Assembly (NCBI RefSeq): GCF_002554705.1
Contig: NZ_PDEP01000011.1
Coordinates: 1 to 64,000, forward strand
Reading direction: 5' to 3'
Length of the DNA: 64,000 nucleotides
Source of the DNA: Longimonas halophila
GTDB taxonomy: Bacteria; Bacteroidota; Rhodothermia; Rhodothermales; Salinibacteraceae
Shown here piece by piece: positions 26,601-34,187 of the stretch; position 1 is the stretch's first letter; each line of letters opens with the position of its first letter. The notes beneath the pieces are model-generated. The model was given only the letters and a program-made list of their open reading frames with translations, was not told the origin of the DNA and ran no database searches. Both the position numbers and the translations under genes were made by a program.

Positions 26601-28242
26601 CGGCGGCACCGGCGCCTACACGACCGTCGACGCCAGCACGCCGCTGGACCTGGGTGCGGGCCTTTTGCTCTACCTTGAAGACGACGTCCGTGACCCCGTC
26701 GAATCGGGCGGGCTCGCCATCTCGCTGGATGAGAGCACCACCGCCACGCGACAGGGCCTGCAGGCCGTCGTGCGCAATGACCTTACGCAAAGCGCCCGCT
26801 GGCACCTCGTGGGCAACCCGTATCCCACTGACTACGACCTGATGGCGCTGACGACCGGCGGCAGCCCGCTCGCTGGGAACGGATTTCAGGCGGATGTGCA
26901 GGTCTACGACGCCACAAATAGCACGTGGCAGATCCTGAGTGTGGGCACCGAGACGCTGGCCGCATGGCAGGGCGCGTTCATTGAACGAAGCAGCCCCGGC
27001 AATGGACCCACCACGGTCACGTTCGATCCGGGCGGGCGCACCGCCCCGAATGCGCCGTTCATCGGAAGCGAGATGCAAGGGCCTGTCGCCACATCGAGTG
27101 TCGAGCGCGGCACGCTGTGGCTGGAGGGCGTCGTAACCGATGCAGCTGGCACGGTCGTCGCGACCGACCAGGCCATTGGGGTGCGCTTTCACGAGAGCGC
27201 GACCGATGGGTGGGATGCGTGGGACACCTCGAAACTCGCGCCGCTGGAAGCGCCGTCGCTTGCGCTAAGTGCGACAGGCACCGGACGCGGCAACACCGGA
27301 GCATCCAAAGCCGTCGAGAGCCGCCCGTGGCCGCAAGATGCGTCGGATCCCGATGCGAATCTTACCGCAGTGCCGGTGGCCATTCGAGGCAATGGCCTCC
27401 CCGATGACGGCACGCTCACGCTTCAGGTGCGCGAGTGGGACCTGCCGGACACATGGGCCGCGGGGCTGATCGACACACAAGGCACCTCCGATACCAGCGA
27501 CGACCAGGCTGTGCCCCTGGAGCCGGGCATGAACTACACGGTGGACGTGAGCAGCCTGACTGACACCCCGGAAACCGAACGATTCGTGGTGCAGGTTGCG
27601 CCGAATACGGGGGCGCTGCCGGTGGAGCTGGCTGGATTCGGCGCACAGCGCTCCGGCGAGGATGCCATCACGGTGCAGTGGGAGACCCTCTCCGAAACCA
27701 ACAACGCCGGGTTTGAGGTGCAGCGCCGCGCCGCGTCCGCCGATGGCCCCGCCAATGCATCCGTAGAGACGTCCCAATGGGGCGTCTCTACGACGGGTGA
27801 ATCGTGGCAGACGGTTGCGACCCTCGACGGCGCAGGCACCACGGGCACCCCGCAGTCCTACCGGTTCGAGGACACCGACCTGCCCTACGCCGCAGACAGC
27901 CTGCGCTACCGCCTACGGCAGATCGACACCGACGGCACCGAATCCTTTAGCGAGGCGGTGACCATTGTCCGGCAGGTGACCGAGGCCGAACTGCTCCCCA
28001 CGTACCCGAACCCGGCGCGCGGGCAGGCCACGGTGCGCTTTGCGGTGCCGGAGCGGCAGGACGTGCGCATCGACCTGTACGACCTGCTGGGGCGGCGCGT
28101 GCAGACGGTGGTGGATACGGGTGCGGAGGGCCGCACGGAAGCGCAACTCGACGTGAGCGGGCTGGCCAGCGGTACGTACTTCCTGCGGATGCAGACCGAG
28201 GCCGGGCCTATCGACACGCAACGGGTGACGGTGGTGCGGTAA
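23608..28242 (+). CDS. B2: T9SS-secreted protein with glycine-rich N-terminal domain
   Basis: A 1544-residue secreted protein. A signal peptide (ends VQAQ, about residue 45) leads into a glycine-rich domain at 23750-24510 (TYTVPSNGVLMVEARG, LTVVVGEAG, LLLVAGAGGGG), which resembles the Pfam glycine-rich family also present in ALK/LTK receptors. Then come a LamG-like fold (24520-25110, very close to A1), one beta-helix with POMP-type repeats (25180-26130), a Q-like segment with a DLDGDGDT insertion, the B-type C-terminal module (DGWDAWDTSK, SRPWPQDASDPDA), the FN3-like domain and the T9SS tail. It is the shortest complete member: the glycine-rich domain stands where the others have their first beta-helix. 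It is last gene of the second cassette and of the array. Confidence 0.9.
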   Translation: MFVLHIHATNARFSGPFVGPIPQWRRCASLLLALLFGVTLSVQAQQVFDTAGEYTYTVPSNGVLMVEARGADGAISSFVNTGGGQGATVGSTFEVQAGDVLTVVVGEAGEPYGPGAGGGGGGSAVIATRNGSSTLLLVAGAGGGGSSSSGGGGRSALASNGAGGAGGNGNDPQSGGGGAGGGGFNDAGGNPTGANAFAEGGGAGTLSGRGAGGRGGGLNGSTGGAGFGAGGGSDLGGGGGGGFIGGDGGNGGDLPREPGEGGLSFVETNSLDFNGAVTIQMDGGAGAGSGRDGRVEILVSAPVPNQSLNLDGTNDYITASGVADALASASAFTMEAWVYPTRASGQQGITTFHTSTGNNRNLLLYRSGQFQYFDGDTGYVASRNAFPAGQWYHVALTVDASNTAILYVNGRREATLNTSVRPEAGGLFSIGQEWDGGPTASDFFEGRIDEVRIWSQARTQAQLQQGMTTSLGTDNTLDDTFDLSDLVAHYRFEGNLLDETGAYAGTAEGAPTYTDDVAQTTAEDALIVRVNTAVSGGGAGNGTSWTDAHAALQDGVAGTGPENQIWIAAGTYTPTRRLDAGDPRTATFEITGAQDGLQIYGGFDGTETTRSERAPSANEVILSGDIGTAGDSSDNAYHVLVFNGGDRIGANSPGNITTGTVLDGLTITSGNAANSFPNNAGGGLYCDGVGSGNACSPSLTGLTFTDNSAGAGGAIYNEGFNNGASSPVITNATFTGNTADLNGGAIYNNGASGTSSPMITNATFTGNTADLNGGAIGNNGIVGTSSPQITNTILWGNTATNDGDEIYNDDATPTLAHTLIEGGLGGISESGGSFTTDGGNNLDAEPLFVDANDPAGPDNAFGTADDGLRVAANSPAVDAGDTGALPTDAADLDGDGDTTEPLPLDIAGAPRIQDGDSDGTATVSLGAYETSGLPIATSVTITGTDGTGTDAGWRVLSVPYTGAVAGDLRMSSSTGTNALRFNRNIAAVWDDSDSDESTGGTGAYTTVDASTPLDLGAGLLLYLEDDVRDPVESGGLAISLDESTTATRQGLQAVVRNDLTQSARWHLVGNPYPTDYDLMALTTGGSPLAGNGFQADVQVYDATNSTWQILSVGTETLAAWQGAFIERSSPGNGPTTVTFDPGGRTAPNAPFIGSEMQGPVATSSVERGTLWLEGVVTDAAGTVVATDQAIGVRFHESATDGWDAWDTSKLAPLEAPSLALSATGTGRGNTGASKAVESRPWPQDASDPDANLTAVPVAIRGNGLPDDGTLTLQVREWDLPDTWAAGLIDTQGTSDTSDDQAVPLEPGMNYTVDVSSLTDTPETERFVVQVAPNTGALPVELAGFGAQRSGEDAITVQWETLSETNNAGFEVQRRAASADGPANASVETSQWGVSTTGESWQTVATLDGAGTTGTPQSYRFEDTDLPYAADSLRYRLRQIDTDGTESFSEAVTIVRQVTEAELLPTYPNPARGQATVRFAVPERQDVRIDLYDLLGRRVQTVVDTGAEGRTEAQLDVSGLASGTYFLRMQTEAGPIDTQRVTVVR
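27763..27791. repeat. In-frame palindromic element, single unit
   Basis: One left arm (GTAGAGACGTCCCA) and one right arm (TGGGGCGTCTCTAC) with one central base. It is translated VETSQWGVST. This is the simplest form of the element and probably shows the basic unit. Confidence 0.9.
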
Positions 28243-28259
28243 GCTATGCCTCCAGCGGC

Positions 28260-28291
28260 CCCGGTCCCTACATGACCGCGTGGGGACCGGG
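28260..28291 (+). terminator. Hairpin after B2 (possible terminator)
   Basis: CCCGGTCCC (28260-28268) pairs perfectly with GGGACCGGG (28283-28291). There is no T run. It lies 18 bases after the B2 stop codon and matches the hairpin after B1. Confidence 0.45.
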
Positions 28292-28365
28292 CGGGGATAC
28301 TGCGAGTGATAGGGGGGCGGGCACGGCGTGTGGCTTTCCCCTGTACCTACCCGAGTGGGACTGTG

Positions 28366-29115
28366 CTACGCGTTGCGGGCGGAAGCGACCTGCTCATCGA
28401 AGCGGCGCAGCACGGCGGGCAGGTCGTTGGGCGTATCGAGCACGGTGTGGGCACCGGCATCGTCAAGCACGCTGGCATGTTCGTTGGCATTGAGGTAGGG
28501 CGGCACGACGCCGAGCGCCCACATGTTGGCTGCGCGAGCGGCTTTCATATCGTCGACCGAGTCGCCCACATAGGCGGCCTCGCTGGCATCCACGTCGCGT
28601 CCTACGGCGGCGAGCATGGTGAGCGTGTGGTTGAGGGGAAAGGGGTCGGGCTTGGTGCGGTCGCCCTGCTTTTCTTTGCCGAGGACGATGGGGAAGTACG
28701 ACGACCAGCCCATGTGCTCAATCGTCCAGTCGGCCTCCTCTTGCGGGCGGCCGGTGACTACGCCCAGAAGCAGGCCCTCGTCCTGCAGCGTATCGAGCGT
28801 GGCCATGTCAATGAGCGGCGACTCGTCGCTGATGAGGCCGTCCCAGTCGTTGCCGCGATACCGGCGCTGAAACTCTTCGATAACCCGGCTGAGCGGCACT
28901 TCCATGGCCGTGTCGGTGATGATGGAGTGCGTAAGCTTCCAGTCGTCGTTGAAGCCGCCGTAGTTTTTATAGCGTTGCACATCTTTCGGACTGATCTGGC
29001 GTCCGGTAAAGTGCTCCACCGTTTCGATAATGGCCTGGCGGTAGGAGGTGGATACGTCCACCAGCACGCCGTCCATGTCGAATAGCAGCACCTGAAGGGG
29101 TGAAGACGAAGGCAT
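28366..29115 (-). CDS. HAD-superfamily hydrolase, subfamily IA
   Basis: A 249-residue cytoplasmic phosphatase-like protein. Motif I is FDMDGVLVD (nucleophile Asp13, general acid Asp15), motif II is VTGRP, motif III lysine is in TKPDPFPL, and motif IV is YVGDSVDDM. The cap region begins SYRQAIIETVEHF and has GGFNDDW, which are hallmarks of the HAD-IA group described as TIGR01548; members of that group are sometimes fused to histidinol-phosphate aminotransferase. The substrate cannot be told from sequence. It converges on B2 (124 bases apart) and diverges from the DUF58 gene. The right end of the array is thus marked by an ordinary metabolic gene. Confidence 0.85.
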   Translation of the reverse strand: MPSSSPLQVLLFDMDGVLVDVSTSYRQAIIETVEHFTGRQISPKDVQRYKNYGGFNDDWKLTHSIITDTAMEVPLSRVIEEFQRRYRGNDWDGLISDESPLIDMATLDTLQDEGLLLGVVTGRPQEEADWTIEHMGWSSYFPIVLGKEKQGDRTKPDPFPLNHTLTMLAAVGRDVDASEAAYVGDSVDDMKAARAANMWALGVVPPYLNANEHASVLDDAGAHTVLDTPNDLPAVLRRFDEQVASARNA

Positions 29116-29387
29116 ACGACAGCGGATTGATGAGGGAAGAGGGTGCGGATGCAGAGCAAGCCCCCATAAGCCAATGGGAAGCTAATGGGCTTACAGGGTC
29201 AATCGATATGCACACCAACAGGCGTGTACAGTTCCCGGCTGGGTGCCGCTGGGCTTCAGAGGAGAGGCAGCTCCGGTCACCAATGGCGAAGACGATGTGG
29301 GGACCAATGCGAACGGACCGCCTACCTCGATTCTGGGTATTACAGTATGTCCGCTATCCTCTGTGCCCTTTGTCTGAAGTAGTGCTT

Positions 29388-30332
29388 ATGTCCTCGGCTT
29401 CCTCATCCGCACCCGACGCGCTGCGCTTTCTGGATCCGGTGGCGGTGTCGCAGCTCGACTCGATGGAGCTGCGTGCGCGCCTCATTGTGGAGGGCTTTAT
29501 GACGGGCCTGCACCGCAGCCCCTATCACGGCTTCTCGGTCGAGTTTGCCGAACATCGTCCGTATCACCCCGGCGACGAACTGCGGCATGTCGACTGGAAG
29601 GTCTACGCCAAGACCGACCGCTACTACATTAAGCAGTACGAGGAGGAGACGAATCTGCGGCACTACGTGGTGCTCGACACCTCGGCCTCGATGCATTACA
29701 AAGGCGAGGCCGCGCTCTCAAAGCTCGAATACGGTGCCTATCTGGCCGCCGGACTGCATCATCTCATGCTGCGGCAGCGGGATGCGACCGGACTGATGGC
29801 GTTCGACGAAACGGTGCACACGGTGCGTCCGCCAAGCGCAGCCCCGGCGCAGCGGCAGACGCTCTTGCGTACGCTCGATGCCCTGGTGCAACGCGATGCC
29901 ACGGGCACGCAGACCAATGCAGCTACGGCGCTAAGCGAGGTGGCGGAGCGCATCGGGCGGCGCTCGCTGGTGGTGGTCATCACCGATCTGTTTGAGAACG
30001 TGGGCGCGCACGACGACCTGCTGCATGCGCTGCGGCGCCTGCGGCATCGCGGTCATGAAGTGATCGTCTTCCACGTCCTAAACAGTGCGACCGAGCGGCG
30101 CTTTCAGTTTCCCGATCGCCCAATGCTTTTTCGCGATATGGAGACGGGCGCCGAGCAGGCGGTGCACCCGGCGCAGTTGCGTGAGCACTACGAGGAGGCT
30201 GCCGAGCACTTTATGGAGCGATTTCGGCGGTCGTGTCTGGAGCACAACATCGACTTTGCTACGCTCGACACGGCGACCTCGTATCAAGAGGCGCTGCTTG
30301 CGTATCTCAACAAACGACAGCGCTTGGCGTAG
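29388..30332 (+). CDS. DUF58 family protein
   Basis: A 314-residue protein with the DUF58 signature (SVEFAEHRPYHPGDELRHVDW at about residues 47-66) followed by a von Willebrand A-like region containing a DxSxS metal-site motif (DTSASM) and VVVITDLFENVG. DUF58 proteins usually sit with a MoxR AAA ATPase and other vWA proteins and take part in protein complex maturation; no MoxR gene is next to it here. ATG 29388 was chosen: the frame stays open to 29100, but that extension has no recognisable content. No transmembrane segments are evident, so it is probably cytoplasmic. Confidence 0.85.
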   Translation: MSSASSSAPDALRFLDPVAVSQLDSMELRARLIVEGFMTGLHRSPYHGFSVEFAEHRPYHPGDELRHVDWKVYAKTDRYYIKQYEEETNLRHYVVLDTSASMHYKGEAALSKLEYGAYLAAGLHHLMLRQRDATGLMAFDETVHTVRPPSAAPAQRQTLLRTLDALVQRDATGTQTNAATALSEVAERIGRRSLVVVITDLFENVGAHDDLLHALRRLRHRGHEVIVFHVLNSATERRFQFPDRPMLFRDMETGAEQAVHPAQLREHYEEAAEHFMERFRRSCLEHNIDFATLDTATSYQEALLAYLNKRQRLA

Positions 30333-30427
30333 GCGTTGCCAGCGGTTGGCATGCATCGCAACCCGCCCTGTGCCTGTGCCGTACGCGCCCCTGAACTGCT
30401 CCTGACTCACATAGCTTGCCCCAACTT

Positions 30428-31414
30428 ATGCATCTCAGTGATCCCTCCGCCTCCATCTATATTGCCGGACACCGTGGCATGGTCGGCAGCGCCATCTGGT
30501 CAGCCCTCGAATCGGCTGGATACGAAAACATTTTTGGGCGCACCAGCAGCGAGCTCGACCTGCGCAATCAGGCGGATACGCATGCCTTCTTTGAGGCGCA
30601 GCAGCCCGACTACGTCGTTGTGGCCGCGGCTCGCGTGGGCGGGATTCTGGCCAACGACCAGTACCCGGCCGATTTCCTGTACGATAATCTGGCCATTGAG
30701 GCCAATGTGCTTCGTGCGGCCCAGCAGCACGGCGTAAAGCGGCTCGTGTTTTTGGGATCCACCTGCATCTACCCCAAACATGCGCCCCAGCCGATGCCCG
30801 AAGACAGCCTGCTGACTGGTCCGCTGGAGCCCACGAATCAGTGGTATGCCGTTGCCAAGATTGCCGGACACAAGCTGTGTCAGGCGTTTCACCGGCAGCA
30901 CGGCAGCGACATGGTTACGCTGATGCCGACGAATCTGTACGGTCCGAACGACAACTTCGACCTCGAAACCAGCCACGTGCTTCCGGCGCTGCTGCGCAAG
31001 TTTCACGAGGCGAAAGGCGCAGCCCCCGACGGCAGCGATGCCTCTGTTACGCTCTGGGGCAGCGGCACGCCCAAGCGGGAGTTCCTCTACAGCCACGACT
31101 TGGCCGACGCGGTGCGCTTCGTGCTCGAAACGCGGGAAGACGATCTGCGCGAGGCGGCCTACGAAGGCATGCTCAACGTAGGCGTGGGCAAGGACCTGTC
31201 GATCAACGAGTTGGCCGCGACCATTCAGGATGTGGTGGGCCACGACGGACCCATCGAGCACGACCCCTCCAAGCCCGACGGTACGCCCCGCAAGCTGGTC
31301 GACACCACACGCATGGATGAGCTCGGGTGGTCGGCGAAGACGAGTCTGCACGACGGCATCCAGAAGACGTACGACTGGTACCGCGAACACGAAGACGAGT
31401 GGGTGGCGGCGTAG
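30428..31414 (+). CDS. fcl: GDP-L-fucose synthase
   Basis: A 328-residue NAD(P)-dependent SDR-type epimerase/reductase that converts GDP-4-keto-6-deoxy-D-mannose to GDP-L-fucose, a sugar donor for surface polysaccharides. It shows the nucleotide-binding GHRGMVGSA, the catalytic serine in FLGSTCIYP, the YxxxK pair in NQWYAVAKIAGHKLC, and the family motif LMPTNLYGPNDNFD. Length and motifs fit the family well. ATG 30428 is preferred to an in-frame TTG at 30416. No GDP-mannose dehydratase gene is in the window, so it stands apart from its pathway partner. Confidence 0.93.
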   Translation: MHLSDPSASIYIAGHRGMVGSAIWSALESAGYENIFGRTSSELDLRNQADTHAFFEAQQPDYVVVAAARVGGILANDQYPADFLYDNLAIEANVLRAAQQHGVKRLVFLGSTCIYPKHAPQPMPEDSLLTGPLEPTNQWYAVAKIAGHKLCQAFHRQHGSDMVTLMPTNLYGPNDNFDLETSHVLPALLRKFHEAKGAAPDGSDASVTLWGSGTPKREFLYSHDLADAVRFVLETREDDLREAAYEGMLNVGVGKDLSINELAATIQDVVGHDGPIEHDPSKPDGTPRKLVDTTRMDELGWSAKTSLHDGIQKTYDWYREHEDEWVAA

Positions 31415-31477
31415 CTACCTGAGTTCCGCCATCTGATTGTAAGGTGCCCATAGCCGGAGACTGCATGCGCTCACTTC

Positions 31478-31526
31478 CATCCACCCCTCAGTCGCTGCGC
31501 GACAGCTCCCCTCTCCAGGGGAGCGA
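31478..31526. repeat. 49-bp dispersed intergenic repeat, copy 1
   Basis: This 49-base stretch (from CATCCACCCCTCAGTCGC to CCAGGGGAGCGA) is identical to 34139-34187. It contains two hairpins, GTCGCTGCGCGAC and CTCCCCTCTCCAGGGGAG. Both copies lie between genes. A diverged inverted relative lies at 51863-51889. Confidence 0.85.
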
Positions 31527-31547
31527 TTGACGGCGTGGGGCTATGTT

Positions 31548-31585
31548 TGTGTATCGCATTCCCAAATGTGTATCGCATTCCCAAA
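31548..31585. repeat. 19-bp tandem duplication
   Basis: Two perfect adjacent copies of TGTGTATCGCATTCCCAAA (31548-31566 and 31567-31585) lie between fcl and porX, which converge here. No function is suggested. Confidence 0.85.
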
Positions 31586-31684
31586 CAACCCCCTCTGCAT
31601 CCGACGGTCCCCCCTCGGACGTGCGTAAAGACGCTCCTGCGTCGGTCATGATGTATGGCGGAGACGCAAGGGGTTCAGCCCACC

Positions 31685-33256
31685 TCACGACCCTTTTGGG
31701 GTCAGCGTAGCCACGGGAAGAATCATCTCTTCCAGCGAGGCGCCGCCATGCTGAAACGTGTCGCGGTAGAGCTTCTCGTAGTGGTGGAAATTGGTCGGAT
31801 ACACGAAGTAGAAATCCTCTTTGGCGAGAATGTAGTTCGTGTTCATGGCTGGCGCAGGCAGGCCGTACGTTTCGGGATCGCGCACGTAGATGGCTTCCTC
31901 TTCCTCGCACTGCAGGTTGCGTCCGTGCTTGTAGCGGAGGGCAGTCGAGGTTTCGCGGTCGCCAATCACCTTTGAAGAGCGCAGGCTGAGCACCGCGCCG
32001 TGGTCGCTGGTGAGGACGATGGTGCAGTCGCGCTCTGACAGCGTTTGCAGCGCATCCAAAAGCCACGAGTGCTCAAACCAGGTGCGCGTCAGTGAACGAT
32101 AGGCGGCTTCGTCGGGGGCCAGTTCCTTGAGCACATCCGAGTCAGAGCGGCTGTGTGCCAGGATATCCACAAAGTTGACGACCACCGCGCTCAGGTCGTG
32201 CTGCGTCAGGTTCTGCGCCTGACTGGCGAAGGTGCGCCCGTCTTCGGTGGCAATCAGCTTGTCGTAGCGCATGCTGCGATCGTCGAGGCCGCGCCGCTCC
32301 ATGAAGTCGTGCAAGAGCGCCTCCTCGTACTGATTGCGGCTGTGCTCCTCCTCTTCTGCCTTGGACTGCAAATTCGGGAAGCGCTCGTCCAGATCCAGCG
32401 GCAGGAGTCCGCTAAAGATCGCATTGCGCGAGTACGGCGTGGCCGTAGGCAAGATGCTGTAGTGGAAGTCCGTTTCAATCTGAAAGTGCGGGCGTAGCAG
32501 CGCCTCGAACTGCAGCCACTGGTCGTAGCGCATGCAGTCGATCACGAAAAACACCACCGGCTGCTCCCCCAGCTTGGGAAAGACGTGCTCGGGTAAGATT
32601 TCGTGGGAGAGCAAGGGCCGGTCGCTGTGCCGTCGGGGACGATCCAAATCCGCAATCCAGTCGGGATACGTGGCTTCGATGAACTCGCCAAAGCGACGAT
32701 TTGCTTTCTTGAACTGGTCGTCGAAGATCTGGCGCGCGCCCTCGTCGCCGGTGAGCGACAGGTCGTAGTTTACCAGGCGCTGGTACAGCGTGCGCCATGA
32801 CTCGGCATTGTCGGTTTGGCTGATGGTGCGATCGATCTTGCCAAACGACTGCAAGTACTGCTCCGACTGCGACTCTTGCTGCAGGCGCGTCCGTTCCAGC
32901 ACGCGCTTGCACGTCAAGAGAATCTGGCTGGGGTTCACCGGCTTCGTCAGGTAATCGCTGATCTGCCGCCCCAGCGCCTTCTCCATCAGGTCTTCCTCCT
33001 CGCTCTTGGTGACCATCACCACGGGCACCTCGGGGCGCGTTTCCTTGAGCTCCACGAGCGTCTCCAGGCCGTCCATACCCGGCATCTGCTCATCCAAGAA
33101 CACAAGCGAAAACGGCTCCTCGCGCACCAGATCGATGGCATCGGCCCCGTTCGATACGGTGGAGACGTCGTAGCCTTTCTCTTCCAGAAACATGACATGC
33201 GGGCGAAGCAGGTCGACTTCGTCGTCGACCCAGAGCAGGCGTGGGGCATCGGCCAT
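31685..33256 (-). CDS. porX: PorX: T9SS response regulator with PglZ domain
   Basis: A 523-residue protein. Residues 1-120 are a CheY-type receiver (acidic WVDDEVD, phospho-acceptor Asp55 in FLDEQMPGMDG, lysine in YLTKPVNPSQ). A helical linker follows, then a PglZ domain of the alkaline phosphatase superfamily (FFVIDCMRYDQW, VVNFVDILAHSRSD, LTSDHGAVLSLR). This layout is that of PorX, which with the PorY kinase and an ECF sigma factor controls expression of type IX secretion genes; the PglZ domain has been reported to hydrolyse oligonucleotides. It fits the T9SS tails on the array 3.4 kb to the left. No histidine kinase gene is adjacent. It diverges from an O-methyltransferase gene (156 bases between starts). 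Confidence 0.92.
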   Translation of the reverse strand: MADAPRLLWVDDEVDLLRPHVMFLEEKGYDVSTVSNGADAIDLVREEPFSLVFLDEQMPGMDGLETLVELKETRPEVPVVMVTKSEEEDLMEKALGRQISDYLTKPVNPSQILLTCKRVLERTRLQQESQSEQYLQSFGKIDRTISQTDNAESWRTLYQRLVNYDLSLTGDEGARQIFDDQFKKANRRFGEFIEATYPDWIADLDRPRRHSDRPLLSHEILPEHVFPKLGEQPVVFFVIDCMRYDQWLQFEALLRPHFQIETDFHYSILPTATPYSRNAIFSGLLPLDLDERFPNLQSKAEEEEHSRNQYEEALLHDFMERRGLDDRSMRYDKLIATEDGRTFASQAQNLTQHDLSAVVVNFVDILAHSRSDSDVLKELAPDEAAYRSLTRTWFEHSWLLDALQTLSERDCTIVLTSDHGAVLSLRSSKVIGDRETSTALRYKHGRNLQCEEEEAIYVRDPETYGLPAPAMNTNYILAKEDFYFVYPTNFHHYEKLYRDTFQHGGASLEEMILPVATLTPKGS

Positions 33257-33412
33257 AGGGCGTTACAGCAGTTTGGCATAGGGGGATGCGGTCGCGCGCT
33301 CGTACCTTTCGGGGTGTGGTTTTGATTCGACGGCCGCCGTAGGCAACCTATACATCCCCCAACGCCGTAACAAACTGCCCATTTGCTTTCCGGATAGCAG
33401 CCCCCACAGCGT

Positions 33413-34075
33413 ATGTCGAACCAATCGATTGGACTCTCAGACCGCGTGCACGACTACCTGCTCAATGTGTCGCTGCGCGAGACGGAGGTGCAACGCCGCC
33501 TGCGCGCCGAGACGATGCAGCACCCCAATCACAACATGCAGATTGCCCCTGAGCAGGGGCAGTTTATGCAGCTGTTGGCCCGGCTGGTCGATGCAAAGCG
33601 GGCTCTCGAAATTGGCGTATTTACCGGATACAGCGCGCTCTCGGTTGCCTACGCACTCCCCGATGATGGCACACTCGTAGCGTGTGACATCAGCCGCGAC
33701 TACACCGAGATTGCCGAGCACTACTGGAACGAGGCAGGCGTAGCCGATCGCATTGACTTGCGCATTGCTCCGGCCATTGAGACGCTCCAAACCCTGCGCG
33801 ATGACGGCGCCGAGGGTACGTTCGACTTCGCGTTCATCGATGCCGACAAGATCAGCTACCCCGACTATTACGAGCACAGCCTGGCGCTGGTGCGCTCGGG
33901 CGGACTCATTCTGCTCGACAACATGCTCCGCGATGGCCGCGTGGCTGATCCCGACATTGACGACGCCTCGGTGCAGGCTATCCGCGACCTCAACGAGCAG
34001 CTTCACACTGACGAGCGCATCGACCTGAGTCTGCTGCCCGTGGCCGATGGTCTCACGCTGGCCCGCAAGCGATAG
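33413..34075 (+). CDS. Class I SAM-dependent O-methyltransferase
   Basis: A 220-residue enzyme of the caffeoyl-CoA/catechol O-methyltransferase type. The SAM-binding motif is ALEIGVFTGYSALSVAYAL, acidic motif II is TLVACDISRD, and the metal-binding region is FAFIDADKISYPDYYE, followed by LILLDNMLRDG. Length and motif order match bacterial members. These usually need a divalent metal and methylate catechol-like hydroxyls; the natural substrate is unknown. It diverges from porX. Confidence 0.88.
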   Translation: MSNQSIGLSDRVHDYLLNVSLRETEVQRRLRAETMQHPNHNMQIAPEQGQFMQLLARLVDAKRALEIGVFTGYSALSVAYALPDDGTLVACDISRDYTEIAEHYWNEAGVADRIDLRIAPAIETLQTLRDDGAEGTFDFAFIDADKISYPDYYEHSLALVRSGGLILLDNMLRDGRVADPDIDDASVQAIRDLNEQLHTDERIDLSLLPVADGLTLARKR

Positions 34076-34138
34076 ATGCTCGGTAGAGAGTTCTGCTCGG
34101 AATTGGGATAACGTAACAGTGCACGGCAGATCTGGCTT

Positions 34139-34187
34139 CATCCACCCCTCAGTCGCTGCGCGACAGCTCCCCTCTCCAGGGGAGCGA
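34139..34187. repeat. 49-bp dispersed intergenic repeat, copy 2
   Basis: It is identical over 49 bases to 31478-31526 and in the same orientation, 2.6 kb away, on the other side of porX and the O-methyltransferase gene. Confidence 0.85.
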
